A stretch of 64,000 nucleotides of DNA, taken from assembly GCA_947581615.1 (NCBI GenBank), contig CANPVD010000110.1, positions 1 to 64,000 on the forward strand. The letters are read 5' to 3'. The stretch's first letter is position 1, and each line of letters begins with the position of its first letter. This document shows positions 17,283-28,018 of the stretch, one piece after another. The DNA is from Candidatus Humimonas hydrogenitrophica (GTDB lineage: Bacteria; Gemmatimonadota; Gemmatimonadetes; Palauibacterales; Palauibacteraceae). The notes beneath the pieces are model-generated. The model was not told where the DNA came from, did not search any database, and saw only the letters and a program-made list of their open reading frames with translations. The position numbers and the translations under genes are program-made.

Positions 17283-17307
17283 CACACTCCATTCCCGTTC
17301 CTAGCTT
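17279..17307 (+). promoter_or_regulatory. Promoter of the rplM-rpsI(-rpsB) operon
   Basis: TTGACA (17279-17284) is a perfect -35 box and is followed after 17 bases by TAGCTT (17302-17307). It overlaps the stop codon of the sigma factor gene. The leader to rplM would be about 120 bases, long enough for regulation. I see no known leader motif in it. Confidence 0.6.
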
Positions 17308-17436
17308 ACCGGGCTCCGAGTGGAGTGAGTCGACCGCCCTGGACCGCGGGGCGGTTCGTTTTTGTCCTCGGCCAACGAGCGCCGGGCCACGCCCGGCGAG
17401 CCGCGACCGGGGCTCTGTGGCAACGACCGCGATGAG

Positions 17437-17865
17437 ATGAAGACGTACAGCGTCAAGAAGGGCGAGATCGAGCGTGTCTGGTACGTGGTCGACGCCCGGG
17501 ACCAGGTCCTGGGACGGCTGGCGACCCGCGTGGCCAGGGTGCTGAGAGGAAAGCACAAGCCCACCTATTCCCCGCACCTGGACGTGGGTGACTACGTGAT
17601 CGTGGTCAACGCCCGGGACGTGAGGCTGACGGGCAAGAAGGCCGACACGAAGCGATATTTCCGGCACAGCGGCTTCATGGGCGGCGAGAAGCTCGTTCCA
17701 TTCAAGCGAATGATCAGCCGGAAACCGGAATGGGTCATCGAGCGGGCGGTGAAGGGCATGCTGCCCAAGAACACCCTCGGACGCGAGATGGCCAAGAAGT
17801 TGCGGGTTTACGCAGGCCCGGACCACCCGCACGAGGCGCAGTTGCCCCGGCCGTTCGAGTTCTGA
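17437..17865 (+). CDS. rplM: 50S ribosomal protein L13
   Basis: This 142-residue protein matches bacterial L13 in length and sequence. Visible blocks are [38 protein letters not shown] and [18 protein letters not shown]. It binds 23S rRNA early in large-subunit assembly. The ATG at 17437 is chosen because the family begins MKTY; upstream in-frame sequence is not conserved. It is the first gene of a ribosomal operon and is followed by rpsI, as in most bacteria. A promoter lies about 130 bases upstream. Confidence 0.97.
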   Translation: MKTYSVKKGEIERVWYVVDARDQVLGRLATRVARVLRGKHKPTYSPHLDVGDYVIVVNARDVRLTGKKADTKRYFRHSGFMGGEKLVPFKRMISRKPEWVIERAVKGMLPKNTLGREMAKKLRVYAGPDHPHEAQLPRPFEF

Positions 17866-17921
17866 GGTGCGCGGGATGCGTCCGTCGGTGAGAGCGAACA
17901 GGGTCCACACACGGAGGAACC

Positions 17922-18338
17922 TTGGCGGAGACGAGTAGCGGTCTCTCGAAGACCCACCCGGTGCAGACGGTGGGGCGGCGTAAGGAAGCCGTGGCGCGGG
18001 TCACCCTGCGACCCGGGTCGGGCCGCTGGGCCATCAACGGCCGGGATACCTCCGTCTACTTCGAGATCCTGCGACATCGTCAGGCCATCGAGGCTCCACT
18101 CAAGGCCACCGACTCGGAGGGCATCTACGACATCCTCGTCCGGGTGCGGGGCGGAGGGCTCACGGGCCAGGCGGACGCCGTGCAGCTCGCCGTGGCCCGG
18201 GCCCTGGTCGAGGTGGACGAGGAGCACAGACCCGTGCTTCGGGCCCGGGGCTTTCTGACGCGGGACGCCCGGGTGGTGGAGCGCAAGAAGCCGGGTCGCC
18301 CCAAGGCGCGCAAGCGCTTCCAGTTCTCCAAGCGCTGA
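17922..18338 (+). CDS. rpsI: 30S ribosomal protein S9
   Basis: The 138-residue protein has the S9 features: VGRRKEAVARVTLRPGSG near the start, a central GGGLTGQADAVQLAVARAL, and the basic tail GRPKARKRFQFSKR, whose last arginine reaches the ribosomal P site. Translation begins at TTG 17922, with GGAGG four bases upstream. There is no ATG nearby that keeps the conserved N-terminus. It lies 56 bases after rplM, in the usual L13-S9 pair. Confidence 0.96.
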   Translation: MAETSSGLSKTHPVQTVGRRKEAVARVTLRPGSGRWAINGRDTSVYFEILRHRQAIEAPLKATDSEGIYDILVRVRGGGLTGQADAVQLAVARALVEVDEEHRPVLRARGFLTRDARVVERKKPGRPKARKRFQFSKR

Positions 18339-18360
18339 TCCAAGCACTGGACGAGAATCG

Positions 18361-19389
18361 ATGGCCGACGTGGCACTGACGGATCTCCTGCAGGCGGGGG
18401 TGCATTTCGGGCACCAGACCAGCCGCTGGAACCCCAAGATGCGCAAGTACATCTTCGCCGAGCGGGGCGGAATCTACCTGCTCGATCTCAAGAAGACGCA
18501 GAACAAGCTCTCCGAGGCCCGCGAGCTCGTGCGCGGGGTCGTGACGGACGGCGGTTCGGTCCTGTTCGTGTGCACCAAGCCGCAGCTGGCGCCGCTGGTG
18601 CGGGAGGAGGCGGAGCGCTGCGGAGCCTTCTACGTGACCGAGCGCTGGCTCGGGGGCATGCTCACGAACTTCCAGACCATCAAGAAGAACATCCGCCGGC
18701 TGAAGGAGTTGGAGCGTGGGGCGGAGGAGGGCTCCTTCGAGTTCTACACGAAGAAGGAGCAGCTTCTCCTGGACCGGGAGCGCCAGAAGCTGGATCGCTA
18801 CCTGTCGGGCATCAAGGACATGAGCCGGCTTCCCGGCGTCATCTTCGTAGTCGACGCCAAGAAGGAAGAGATCGCGGTCAAGGAGGCCCATCGCCTCGAG
18901 ATCCCGGTGGTGGCGATCGCGGACACGAACGCCGATCCGGACATGCTCACGGTGCCCATCCCGGGCAACGACGACGCCATCCGGTCGGTGGCCCTGATCA
19001 CGCGGGCCATCGCCGATTCGGTGGACGCTGCCCGACGGGAGGCCCCGGAGGCGGCGGGCGAGCAGGCCGAGGACGTGTTCACCTACTCCTCCGATGTCGG
19101 CGAGACCTCCGAGACCGAGTCGTCGCGGCGCCGCAAGCGACCGCGGCGCCGCAAGCCGCGCCCGGAAGTGATCGCCCAGCGCCGCCAGACCAAGGGTGGT
19201 GCCACGGACGAGGATGCGGCCGGGGAGGACGAGGCCCCGGAGGCCGGGGGAGCCGAGGCCGCGGCGGAGCCGTCGGCGGAGGCGGATCGGCCGAAGGGCG
19301 CCGGGGCGGAGGAGCCCGAAGACGAGGTGCCCGTGTCGGCCGGAGCGGGCGGCGGCGAGGAGGAGGACGAGGAGGGCGAATCCTCCTGA
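18361..19389 (+). CDS. rpsB: 30S ribosomal protein S2 with long C-terminal extension
   Basis: Residues 1 to about 230 are normal S2: LLQAGVHFGHQTSRWNPKM, then IYLLDLKKTQ, LGGMLTNFQTIKKNI and IPVVAIADTNADPD. S2 joins the small subunit late and helps bind S1. The remaining ~110 residues are a low-complexity tail, first basic (SSRRRKRPRRRKPRP) and then very acidic and Ala/Gly/Glu-rich. Most S2 proteins end near 230-260 residues. The frame stays open across the tail, which runs to just before the terminator, so it is likely real. It lies 22 bases after rpsI. Confidence 0.95.
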   Translation: MADVALTDLLQAGVHFGHQTSRWNPKMRKYIFAERGGIYLLDLKKTQNKLSEARELVRGVVTDGGSVLFVCTKPQLAPLVREEAERCGAFYVTERWLGGMLTNFQTIKKNIRRLKELERGAEEGSFEFYTKKEQLLLDRERQKLDRYLSGIKDMSRLPGVIFVVDAKKEEIAVKEAHRLEIPVVAIADTNADPDMLTVPIPGNDDAIRSVALITRAIADSVDAARREAPEAAGEQAEDVFTYSSDVGETSETESSRRRKRPRRRKPRPEVIAQRRQTKGGATDEDAAGEDEAPEAGGAEAAAEPSAEADRPKGAGAEEPEDEVPVSAGAGGGEEEDEEGESS

Positions 19390-19404
19390 CGCCCGCCGGG
19401 AAAA

Positions 19405-19429
19405 GGCCACTTCGGTGGCCTTTTTTTTT
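19405..19429 (+). terminator. Intrinsic terminator after rpsB
   Basis: A six-base-pair stem GGCCAC/GTGGCC with a TTCG tetraloop is followed by nine T residues and preceded by four A residues. It should end the rplM-rpsI-rpsB transcript, or attenuate reading into tsf. Confidence 0.88.
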
Positions 19430-19483
19430 GGATGGATCGGCGCGGGTGTCGCGCCCGGCCCGGCCGTTGCAGGATGGTTGCGG

Positions 19484-19505
19484 GACCGCCGGCCGACCGG
19501 CGGTC
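19484..19505. other. Hairpin in the tsf leader
   Basis: A nine-base-pair inverted repeat (GACCGCCGG / CCGGCGGTC) with a CCGA loop lies about 50 bases before tsf. It is not followed by T residues. I could not find a clear promoter between the terminator and tsf. Confidence 0.3.
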
Positions 19506-19555
19506 GGTCCCGGGGAATCCACGAACGATGTGCGACACATAGGGGGAGACCGAGC

Positions 19556-20413
19556 ATGGCGGAGATCAGCGCGGCGGCGGTGAAGTCGCTCAGGGACAGG
19601 ACCGGGGCGGGCATGATGGACTGCAAGCGTGCCCTCGAGGAGGCGGCCGGCGACGAGGAGAAGGCCATCGACCTCCTGCGCCAGCGTGGGGCCGCCAGGG
19701 CGGCCAAGCGGGCCGCCCGGGAGACGAGTGAAGGAGCCGTGGTGATCGAGGGCGACGACGAGGGCCCGGTCGCCATGGTCGAGGTGACCTGCGAGACGGA
19801 CTTCGTGGCCAGGAACGACGAGTTCCTGGAGTTCGCCGGCCGAGCCGCCCGGATCGCGGCGGACGCCGGAGTGGGCGAAGGCGAGGTCCGGGAGGGAGGC
19901 GATCTCCTGGATTTGCCCGAGGCCGAGGCGCTGGGCACCGAGCTCGACGGCCTGCGCGCCAGGATCGGGGAGAACGTCGACGTCGGCCGCTTCGTCCGGT
20001 GGGTTCCGGGTGCCGGGTCCGTGATCGGCCGCTACATTCACTTCGGCAACAAGATCGGAGTGCTCGTGGAGCTGGCCGGTGGTCACGAGCCTACGGCCGC
20101 GACCGAGATGGCGCGTGATGTGGCGATGCACATCGCGGCCACCGACCCGGCCGGAATCTCCCCCGAGGACATCCCGGAGGAGGCCAGGGAGCGCGAGCGG
20201 GCGGTGCTCGGCGAGCAGGCCCGACAGGAGGGCAAGCCTCCCCAGATCGTGGAGAAGATCGTCGAGGGTCGCATGCGGAAGTTCTACGAGCAGAACGCGC
20301 TCCTCTACCAGGCGTTCGTCAAGGATCCCGACATGACGATCGGCGAGCTCCTCGAGAGCGCTCCGGGCTCGCTCCAGGTGGTCCGGTTCGTCCGGTTCGA
20401 GGTGGGCGTCTAG
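19556..20413 (+). CDS. tsf: Elongation factor Ts
   Basis: This 285-residue protein is EF-Ts, the nucleotide exchange factor for EF-Tu. It begins with the UBA-like domain ([25 protein letters not shown]) that contacts EF-Tu. It continues with [16 protein letters not shown] and the dimerisation core containing [14 protein letters not shown]. The ATG at 19556 follows a GGGGGAG. It is separated from rpsB by the terminator, although the two genes are adjacent as in most bacteria. pyrH starts four bases downstream. Confidence 0.97.
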   Translation: MAEISAAAVKSLRDRTGAGMMDCKRALEEAAGDEEKAIDLLRQRGAARAAKRAARETSEGAVVIEGDDEGPVAMVEVTCETDFVARNDEFLEFAGRAARIAADAGVGEGEVREGGDLLDLPEAEALGTELDGLRARIGENVDVGRFVRWVPGAGSVIGRYIHFGNKIGVLVELAGGHEPTAATEMARDVAMHIAATDPAGISPEDIPEEARERERAVLGEQARQEGKPPQIVEKIVEGRMRKFYEQNALLYQAFVKDPDMTIGELLESAPGSLQVVRFVRFEVGV

Positions 20414-20417
20414 CCCC

Positions 20418-21164
20418 GTGGCCGCGCGAGCGGATGATGGCGCGAGCGCGCCGCCGGATCTGAAGTATCCCCGCGCCCTGGTCAAGCTCTCCGGGGAGTC
20501 CCTGGCGGGTGACCGCGGTTTCGGCATCGAGCCGCCGATCATCGAAGAGCTGACCCTCGAGATCAAGTCGGTCCACGAGGCCGGCGTGAGGCTGGGCCTG
20601 GTGGTCGGCGGGGGCAACATCGTGCGGGGCACGGTGGCCAGCGAGAGAGGCATGGATCGCGTCTCGGCCGACTACATGGGCATGCTGGCCACGGTGATCA
20701 ACGCGCTCGCCCTGCAGGACATGCTGGAGCGTCACGGGATCGAGACTCGGGTGATGACCGCCATCCGCATGGAAGAGCTGGCGGAGCCGTACATCCGTCG
20801 CAGGGCGCTGCGGCACCTGGAGAAGGGACGGGTGGTGATCTTCGCCGGTGGGACCGGAAACCCCTACTTTTCGACGGATACGGCGGCCGTCCTGCGCGCG
20901 ATCGAGATGGAGGCCGACGTCATCCTCAAAGCCACGAAGGTCGACGGGGTGTACACGGCCGATCCGGAGAAGGACCCGGAAGCGGAGTTCATCCCGGAGA
21001 TCTCGTACCTCGAGGTCATGACCCGGGAGCTCAAGGTCATGGACGCGGCGGCGATCTCGCTGTGCAAGGAGAACGACCTCCCGGTCATCGTCCTCAACAT
21101 CCGCCGTCCGGGCTCCATTCTGTCGGCGCTGCGCGGGAGCCGGGTCGGCACCATGGTCGCCTGA
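20418..21164 (+). CDS. pyrH: UMP kinase
   Basis: The 248-residue protein is the bacterial hexameric UMP kinase of the amino acid kinase family, which phosphorylates UMP to UDP. Recognisable parts are [62 protein letters not shown] and [16 protein letters not shown] 20418 is used; about 17 extra residues precede the conserved core. It is in the conserved tsf-pyrH-frr order. Confidence 0.97.
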   Translation: MAARADDGASAPPDLKYPRALVKLSGESLAGDRGFGIEPPIIEELTLEIKSVHEAGVRLGLVVGGGNIVRGTVASERGMDRVSADYMGMLATVINALALQDMLERHGIETRVMTAIRMEELAEPYIRRRALRHLEKGRVVIFAGGTGNPYFSTDTAAVLRAIEMEADVILKATKVDGVYTADPEKDPEAEFIPEISYLEVMTRELKVMDAAAISLCKENDLPVIVLNIRRPGSILSALRGSRVGTMVA

Positions 21165-21206
21165 GGCAGGGAGGCGCGTGGAGCGCCGCAACACCAGGAG
21201 GGCTGC

Positions 21207-21764
21207 ATGCCGAAGAAGAGGCTCCAGGAGGCGCGTGAAGCCATGGACCGTGCGGTCGACGCCGTGCGGCGCGAGTTCAACACGGTGCGGACCGGGAAGG
21301 CCACGCCGGCGCTGCTGGACACGGTGAGGGTGGACGCCTACGGCTCGACCATGGCCCTGAACCAGGTGGCCAACGTGAGCGCCCCGGAGCCCGGTCTCCT
21401 GCTCATCCAGCCCTACGACCAGAACATCTCCCCCGAGATCGCGCAGGGCATCCAGAAGGCCGACCTCGGCTTCAATCCGTCCGTCGACGGTGCGGTGATC
21501 CGCGTGCCCGTGCCGCCGCTCAGCGAGGAGCGCCGCAAGGAGATGGTCAAGCTCCTGCACCGGCTGGCCGAGGAGGGCCGCATCTCCGTCCGGCACGTAC
21601 GCCAGGAGACCAAGAACGAGCTGCAGCGCATGCAGAAGGACGGTGAGGCGGGCGAGGACGAGATCCATCGACGCCTGGAGGAGCTGCAGGGCATCACCGA
21701 CGAGCACGTCGCCACGATCGACGAGCTGCTGAAGAAGAAGGAAGCCGAGGTCATGGAGGTCTGA
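21207..21764 (+). CDS. frr: Ribosome recycling factor
   Basis: This 185-residue protein matches the usual RRF length. Conserved blocks are REFNTVRTGKATPALLD, PYDQNISPEIAQGI, GFNPSVDGAVIRVPVPPL and RRKEMVKLLHRLAEEGRISVRH. Together with EF-G it splits post-termination ribosomes. The ATG at 21207 has AGGAGG upstream. An unrecognised small gene starts three bases after its stop. Confidence 0.97.
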   Translation: MPKKRLQEAREAMDRAVDAVRREFNTVRTGKATPALLDTVRVDAYGSTMALNQVANVSAPEPGLLLIQPYDQNISPEIAQGIQKADLGFNPSVDGAVIRVPVPPLSEERRKEMVKLLHRLAEEGRISVRHVRQETKNELQRMQKDGEAGEDEIHRRLEELQGITDEHVATIDELLKKKEAEVMEV

Positions 21765-21767
21765 GGC

Positions 21768-22166
21768 GTGGACGAGCCAGACGCACCGGAGAGGACGGAG
21801 CAGGATCCGATGGCGGCGGAGGACTGGCCGCGCACCATGGGCCGCCCGGGCGTCGTGCCGGGGGGCGGTGACTGGCGCGTGGCGCTGCAGGCCTACGTGA
21901 CCGGGCACGACCTCGGCCGGGACCTCGAGCACAAGATGTCCGACGCGATCCGGGTCACGGGCCGGATCCCGCATGCGGCTCGCGGCGAGGAGGGGGAAGG
22001 GACCGGCGTGCAGCCGAAGGCCCCGGCGAAGACACGCCCGGAAACGCGGCGCGTTCCGGCGCCGGAGCGGCTCGACTTCCACAGGAGCGCCGGGACCTGG
22101 AGGCGGCACCTCCCGCTCGGGAGGCGTGGCGGCCGGGACGCCCGGGACGACGACACGGCCCGCTAG
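21768..22166 (+). CDS. Hypothetical protein between frr and tilS
   Basis: I do not recognise this 132-residue protein. Its middle (DWRVALQAYVTGHDLGRDLEHKMSDAIRVTGRIPHAA) looks helical and protein-like. The last third is rich in Arg, Gly and Pro, and may not be functional. A GAGG lies near the GTG start, three bases after frr. The C-terminal end overlaps the proposed tilS start by about 40 bases. It has no signal peptide or membrane segment. Many bacteria have uppS here; this is not UppS. Confidence 0.5.
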   Translation: MDEPDAPERTEQDPMAAEDWPRTMGRPGVVPGGGDWRVALQAYVTGHDLGRDLEHKMSDAIRVTGRIPHAARGEEGEGTGVQPKAPAKTRPETRRVPAPERLDFHRSAGTWRRHLPLGRRGGRDARDDDTAR

Positions 22167-23544
22167 TCCGCCCGGAGACCTCCGGGGGCGCTTCGCGCGC
22201 CACCTGGAGCGCCGGCCCGGCCTCCTCCCACGCGGGTCGCGAGTCCTGGTGGCCGTCTCCGGGGGGCCGGACTCGATGGCCCTCCTCCACTTGCTGCTCG
22301 GCGTGGCGGACTCCCTGGACCTCCGGCTGGTGGCCGCCCACTTCGATCACGGCCTCCGGGCCGCGAGCGCCGCGGAAGCCGACCGTGTCTGCGGTTGGAT
22401 CGACGCCGCGGGCGTCGAGTGCCGCTCGGGTCGGCCGGCCGAGCCCCTCTCACCCCGCCAGGAGGAACTCAGGCGCGCCCGCTACGCGTTCCTCCACCGG
22501 ATCGCGCGGGAGGAGGACGCTTCGCGCATCGCGACCGGCCACCAGGCCGACGACCAGGCCGAGACCATCCTGTTTCGGATCCTGCGAGGCACGGGTGTCC
22601 GGGGACTGGGAGGCATCCCCGCCCGACGGGGAGCCATCGTCCGGCCGCTCCTGCCGTTCCGACGCCGCTCACTCGAGGCATACCTGCGCGAACGGCGGAT
22701 CGCCTTCCTGGTCGACCCCTCCAACCTCGATCCCCGCTGGGAGCGGGCCCGGCTGCGCACTCGCGTGCTCCCGGCCCTGGAGGCGAGCTGGGAGGGGCCG
22801 GTGCGGGAGCGGCTGCTGGAGCTGGGGCGCGCGGCGCGCCGGGCGGATCGGGCGCTCGAGGCACGGGCGCGCTTCCTGCTCGAGAGATGCCGGTTGGAGG
22901 GGGTGGCGCCCGACCGATGGAAGTCGGGGGCCGAGGCGCTCGACCTGGATCGGCTTCGCGGTCTCGACCGGGAGGGGCTCGCCCGGGTCGTCCGCCGGGT
23001 GGCGCGGACGGCCGGGGTCCGCCTCACGAAGGGCGGAACCCGGGCCGCGGTGGAGTTTATCAGCGGAGGCCGGAGCGGGGGCAAAGTGGACCTCGGCGGC
23101 GGCCTGGTCGCCGCGCGCGAGTTCCGGGTCGTGTGGATCGGCCGACCGGCCGAGGCGGCGCCGGACACCACGCTGACGATCGACGGCCCCGAGCCCGGTC
23201 GCGGACGGATCTCCCTGGGGGGACGGCCCGTCATCGTGGCCTGGGAGCCCGGCCGCGAGCCGATCGCCCTCCGCGCACGGGTCGAGCTCGCGCTGGAGCG
23301 CATCGCTTTCCCGCTCGTCGTCCGGGGCTGGCGTGCGGGAGACCGCATCCGGACGGATGCGGGGACCCGCAAGCTCAAGAAACTGTTCGGCGAGCGCAGG
23401 GTCCCGAGGAGCGCCCGTCGGCAGGTGCCCGTGGTGGCGTCCGCGGACGGCCGGGTGGTGGCCGTCGATGGGCTGGCCGTGGACCCCGGGTTGTGGCCCG
23501 ATGCCGCGGAGGAGCGGTTGGTGCTTAGGATCGAGGATGCCTGA
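22126..23544 (+). CDS. tilS: tRNA(Ile)-lysidine synthetase
   Basis: The protein is TilS, which uses ATP to attach lysine to C34 of tRNA-Ile(CAU), so that it reads AUA. The PP-loop motif LVAVSGGPDSMALLHLLL is near residues 40-57. It continues with VAAHFDHGLRAAS, IATGHQADDQAETILFRILRGTG and a C-terminal domain containing GDRIRTDAGTRKLKKLF. From GTG 22126 it has 472 residues, in the family range. That start lacks a well-spaced ribosome-binding site and overlaps the previous gene, so it is uncertain. Its stop overlaps the hpt start. Confidence 0.92.
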   Translation: MAAGTPGTTTRPASPPGDLRGRFARHLERRPGLLPRGSRVLVAVSGGPDSMALLHLLLGVADSLDLRLVAAHFDHGLRAASAAEADRVCGWIDAAGVECRSGRPAEPLSPRQEELRRARYAFLHRIAREEDASRIATGHQADDQAETILFRILRGTGVRGLGGIPARRGAIVRPLLPFRRRSLEAYLRERRIAFLVDPSNLDPRWERARLRTRVLPALEASWEGPVRERLLELGRAARRADRALEARARFLLERCRLEGVAPDRWKSGAEALDLDRLRGLDREGLARVVRRVARTAGVRLTKGGTRAAVEFISGGRSGGKVDLGGGLVAAREFRVVWIGRPAEAAPDTTLTIDGPEPGRGRISLGGRPVIVAWEPGREPIALRARVELALERIAFPLVVRGWRAGDRIRTDAGTRKLKKLFGERRVPRSARRQVPVVASADGRVVAVDGLAVDPGLWPDAAEERLVLRIEDA

Positions 23545-24103
23545 TGTGGCGTCCGGGACGGGCGCGGAGCGCTCCCGGGCCGGGGGACACCGCCCCTGGC
23601 ACGTGGTCTACGCGGCCGACCGGATCTCGGGCCGCGTACGGGCCCTGGGGGCCCAGATCACGTCGGAGTACCCGGCGGGCACGACGCTGCTGATGCTGGG
23701 TCTGCTCAAGGGGTCCTTCATCTTCATGGCAGATTTAGTGCGTTGCATCGGTCTCCCCGTACACGTCGATTTCCTGGTGGTGTCGAGTTACGGTGGTGGG
23801 ACCACGTCGTCGGGCAGGGTGGACACCCTGTACGAGGCGAACACATTGATCGAAGGTCGTCACGTGGTGCTGGTCGAGGACATCGTGGACAGCGGACATA
23901 CGATCAACGAGCTCGTTCCCTCGCTTCGGGCGCGCGAGCCCGCCTCGCTGGAGGTGTGCGCGCTCCTGCACAAGCGCAAGGCCGAGCGCCTGGCTCTCGA
24001 GCCACGCTGGGTCGGCTTCGAGGCGCCCGACGAGTTCCTGGTCGGCTACGGCCTGGACCGCGCCGAGGACTTTCGCCACCTCCCGTTCATCGCGAGCCTC
24101 TGA
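23537..24103 (+). CDS. hpt: Hypoxanthine phosphoribosyltransferase
   Basis: This 188-residue enzyme salvages hypoxanthine and guanine to nucleotides with PRPP. The flexible-loop segment is SSYGGGTTSSG and the PRPP-binding motif is VVLVEDIVDSGHTIN. The base-binding end has EAPDEFLVGYGLD. The ATG at 23537 lies within the last codons of tilS, an eight-base overlap. The tilS-hpt-ftsH order is common in bacteria. Confidence 0.96.
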   Translation: MPDVASGTGAERSRAGGHRPWHVVYAADRISGRVRALGAQITSEYPAGTTLLMLGLLKGSFIFMADLVRCIGLPVHVDFLVVSSYGGGTTSSGRVDTLYEANTLIEGRHVVLVEDIVDSGHTINELVPSLRAREPASLEVCALLHKRKAERLALEPRWVGFEAPDEFLVGYGLDRAEDFRHLPFIASL

Positions 24104-24112
24104 GGCCTTCGC

Positions 24113-26134
<2,022 letters not shown>

Positions 26135-26151
26135 CGGCCGGAAGGAGCCCG

Positions 26152-27039
26152 GTGTCGCCCCCGGGCTGGCGGATCCGCGCCGGAATACTGCCGCTGGATC
26201 GACCGATCCTCCTGGGCGTGCTCAACGTCACGCCCGATTCCTTCTCGGATGGGGGGCGGCATCTGGAGCCGGGCGCGGCGGTCGACCACGCGTGGCGCCT
26301 GGTGGAGGAGGGAGCCGACCTCATCGATGTGGGCGGGGAGTCGTCGCGACCGGGCGCGGCCCCCGTCACCGCCCGCGAGGAGTGGCGCCGGATCGGTCCC
26401 GTGGTGGAGAGGGCGTCGGAGCTGCCGGTTCCCCTGTCGATCGACACGACCAAGCACGAAGTGGCTGCCCTGGCGCTCGAGGCGGGCGCGGCGGTGCTCA
26501 ACGACATCTCTGCCCTCCAATTCGATCCCCGTCTCGCCGATCTCGCGGCCGATTCGGGTGCGGGGCTCATTCTCATGCACATGCGTGGGGAGCCGCGCAC
26601 GATGCAGGAGGATGTCGCGTACGACGACCTCATGGGAGAGGTGAAGGCCGATCTGGCCGCGGCCGTCGCGACGGCGACGGCACGAGGCTGCGGCCGGGAT
26701 CAGCTCGTCGTCGACCCCGGCATCGGCTTCGGCAAGTCGCCGCGAGGCAACGTCGCCCTCCTCGCCCGCCTTCCCGAGCTGGCCACGCTCGGGTTGCCGG
26801 TGCTGGTGGGGCCGTCCCGTAAGTCCTTCATCGGCCAACTCCTGGGCGTGCCCGTGGAGGAGCGGCTCGAGGGCACCCTGGCCGCCTGCGTCGCGGCGCT
26901 GGACCGGGGGGCGCGGCTGTTTCGCGTACACGACGTGGCGCCGGCTCGCAGGGCCCTGGACCTGGCGGAGGCCGTGCGGAGGGAGGGGGCCGGACGCCTG
27001 TCGGCCGCCTCCGCACCCGTGGGGACCGGGCAGGGCTGA
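26152..27039 (+). CDS. folP: Dihydropteroate synthase
   Basis: This 295-residue TIM-barrel enzyme joins 4-aminobenzoate to the pterin in folate synthesis and is the sulfonamide target. Motifs in order are LGVLNVTPDSFSDGG, LIDVGGESSRPGA, SIDTTKHEVAALAL, LMHMRGEPRTMQ, DPGIGFGKS and VGPSRKSFIG. The GTG at 26152 has GGAAGGAG just upstream. The gene sits between ftsH and cdaA, an arrangement seen in several bacteria. Confidence 0.96.
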   Translation: MSPPGWRIRAGILPLDRPILLGVLNVTPDSFSDGGRHLEPGAAVDHAWRLVEEGADLIDVGGESSRPGAAPVTAREEWRRIGPVVERASELPVPLSIDTTKHEVAALALEAGAAVLNDISALQFDPRLADLAADSGAGLILMHMRGEPRTMQEDVAYDDLMGEVKADLAAAVATATARGCGRDQLVVDPGIGFGKSPRGNVALLARLPELATLGLPVLVGPSRKSFIGQLLGVPVEERLEGTLAACVAALDRGARLFRVHDVAPARRALDLAEAVRREGAGRLSAASAPVGTGQG

Positions 27040-27045
27040 GCCGTC

Positions 27046-27909
27046 ATGCAGACTCTCCTCGACTACGTCCGCTACCTCCAGATCGGCCCGAAGGACGTCA
27101 TCGAGGTCCTCCTGGTCGGCTACGCCTTCTACCGCATCCTCCTGCTGTGGACCGGGACGAGGGCACTCCAGATCCTGTTCGGCCTCGTGCTGCTCGTCGC
27201 GGTGCACGCGCTGGCCCGCCTCCTCGACCTCAGCCTCATAAGCTACCTGCTCTCGCAGGCGTTCACCTACGGGGCGTTCGCCCTGATCGTGGTGTTCCAG
27301 CCGGAGCTTCGGAACGCGCTCGCCCAGCTCGGACGGAGCCGCGTGTGGCGCTTCTTCGCCCGCATGGAGGAGAGCGAGGTGGCCGGTGAGATCGCCGAAG
27401 CGGCGGGACGGCTGTCGCGTGCCAGGATCGGGGGGCTCATCGCCATCGAGCGGGAAGTGGGGCTGGGGGAGTACGCCGACACCGGCACCCGGGTCGGGGC
27501 CGAAGTCTCGGCGGAGCTCCTGACCACGATCTTCACCCCGTACTCGCCCCTGCACGACGGAGCGGTCATCGTGCGCGGCGACCAGATCGTGGCGGCCGGG
27601 TGCATCCTGCCGCTCACCCAGTTTCCCGTGGAGGACCGGTCGCTGGGCACGCGCCACCGTGCCGCCCTGGGGCTGTCGGAGGAGACCGACGCGTACGTGG
27701 TGGTGATCTCGGAGGAGACGAGCCAGATCTCCCTGGCCCACCGCGGACAGTTGACCCGCGACCTCAGTCCCGAAGCGCTGCGAGGTCGGCTGGCATCGAG
27801 CGAACCGGGACGCCTTGCCTCGCGCCCGGGCTCCATGGCCGGGGAGAGCTCCGCGGCCGAAGGGGATGCGTCCGGCGACCCGCGTCCCGTGCCGGCCGGC
27901 GAGAATTGA
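27046..27909 (+). CDS. cdaA: Diadenylate cyclase CdaA
   Basis: The 287-residue protein makes cyclic di-AMP from two ATP. Three membrane segments occupy about residues 19-84. The DisA_N catalytic domain follows, with the DGA motif at 171-173 and RHR at 203-205. About 60 less conserved residues close the C-terminus. It begins seven bases after folP. The usual partner genes cdaR and glmM are not next to it. The transcript probably ends before the exbB promoter, though no terminator is seen in the gap. Confidence 0.95.
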   Translation: MQTLLDYVRYLQIGPKDVIEVLLVGYAFYRILLLWTGTRALQILFGLVLLVAVHALARLLDLSLISYLLSQAFTYGAFALIVVFQPELRNALAQLGRSRVWRFFARMEESEVAGEIAEAAGRLSRARIGGLIAIEREVGLGEYADTGTRVGAEVSAELLTTIFTPYSPLHDGAVIVRGDQIVAAGCILPLTQFPVEDRSLGTRHRAALGLSEETDAYVVVISEETSQISLAHRGQLTRDLSPEALRGRLASSEPGRLASRPGSMAGESSAAEGDASGDPRPVPAGEN

Positions 27910-27926
27910 CATTCTCGGGATGTTCG

Positions 27927-27955
27927 TTGACGAGGCCTTAGACGGCCCATAGAAT
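27927..27955 (+). promoter_or_regulatory. Promoter of the exbB-exbD-exbD-tonB operon
   Basis: TTGACG (27927-27932) and TAGAAT (27950-27955) are separated by 17 bases. The predicted transcript would start near 27962, about 57 bases before exbB. The same pair of hexamers occurs in front of mraZ. Confidence 0.75.
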
Positions 27956-28018
27956 GAGGCGGCTCGCACGGGGCCCGAGCCGGGAGTATCGTGCGCTCAC
28001 CCAGGACGGGAGGCGGCA

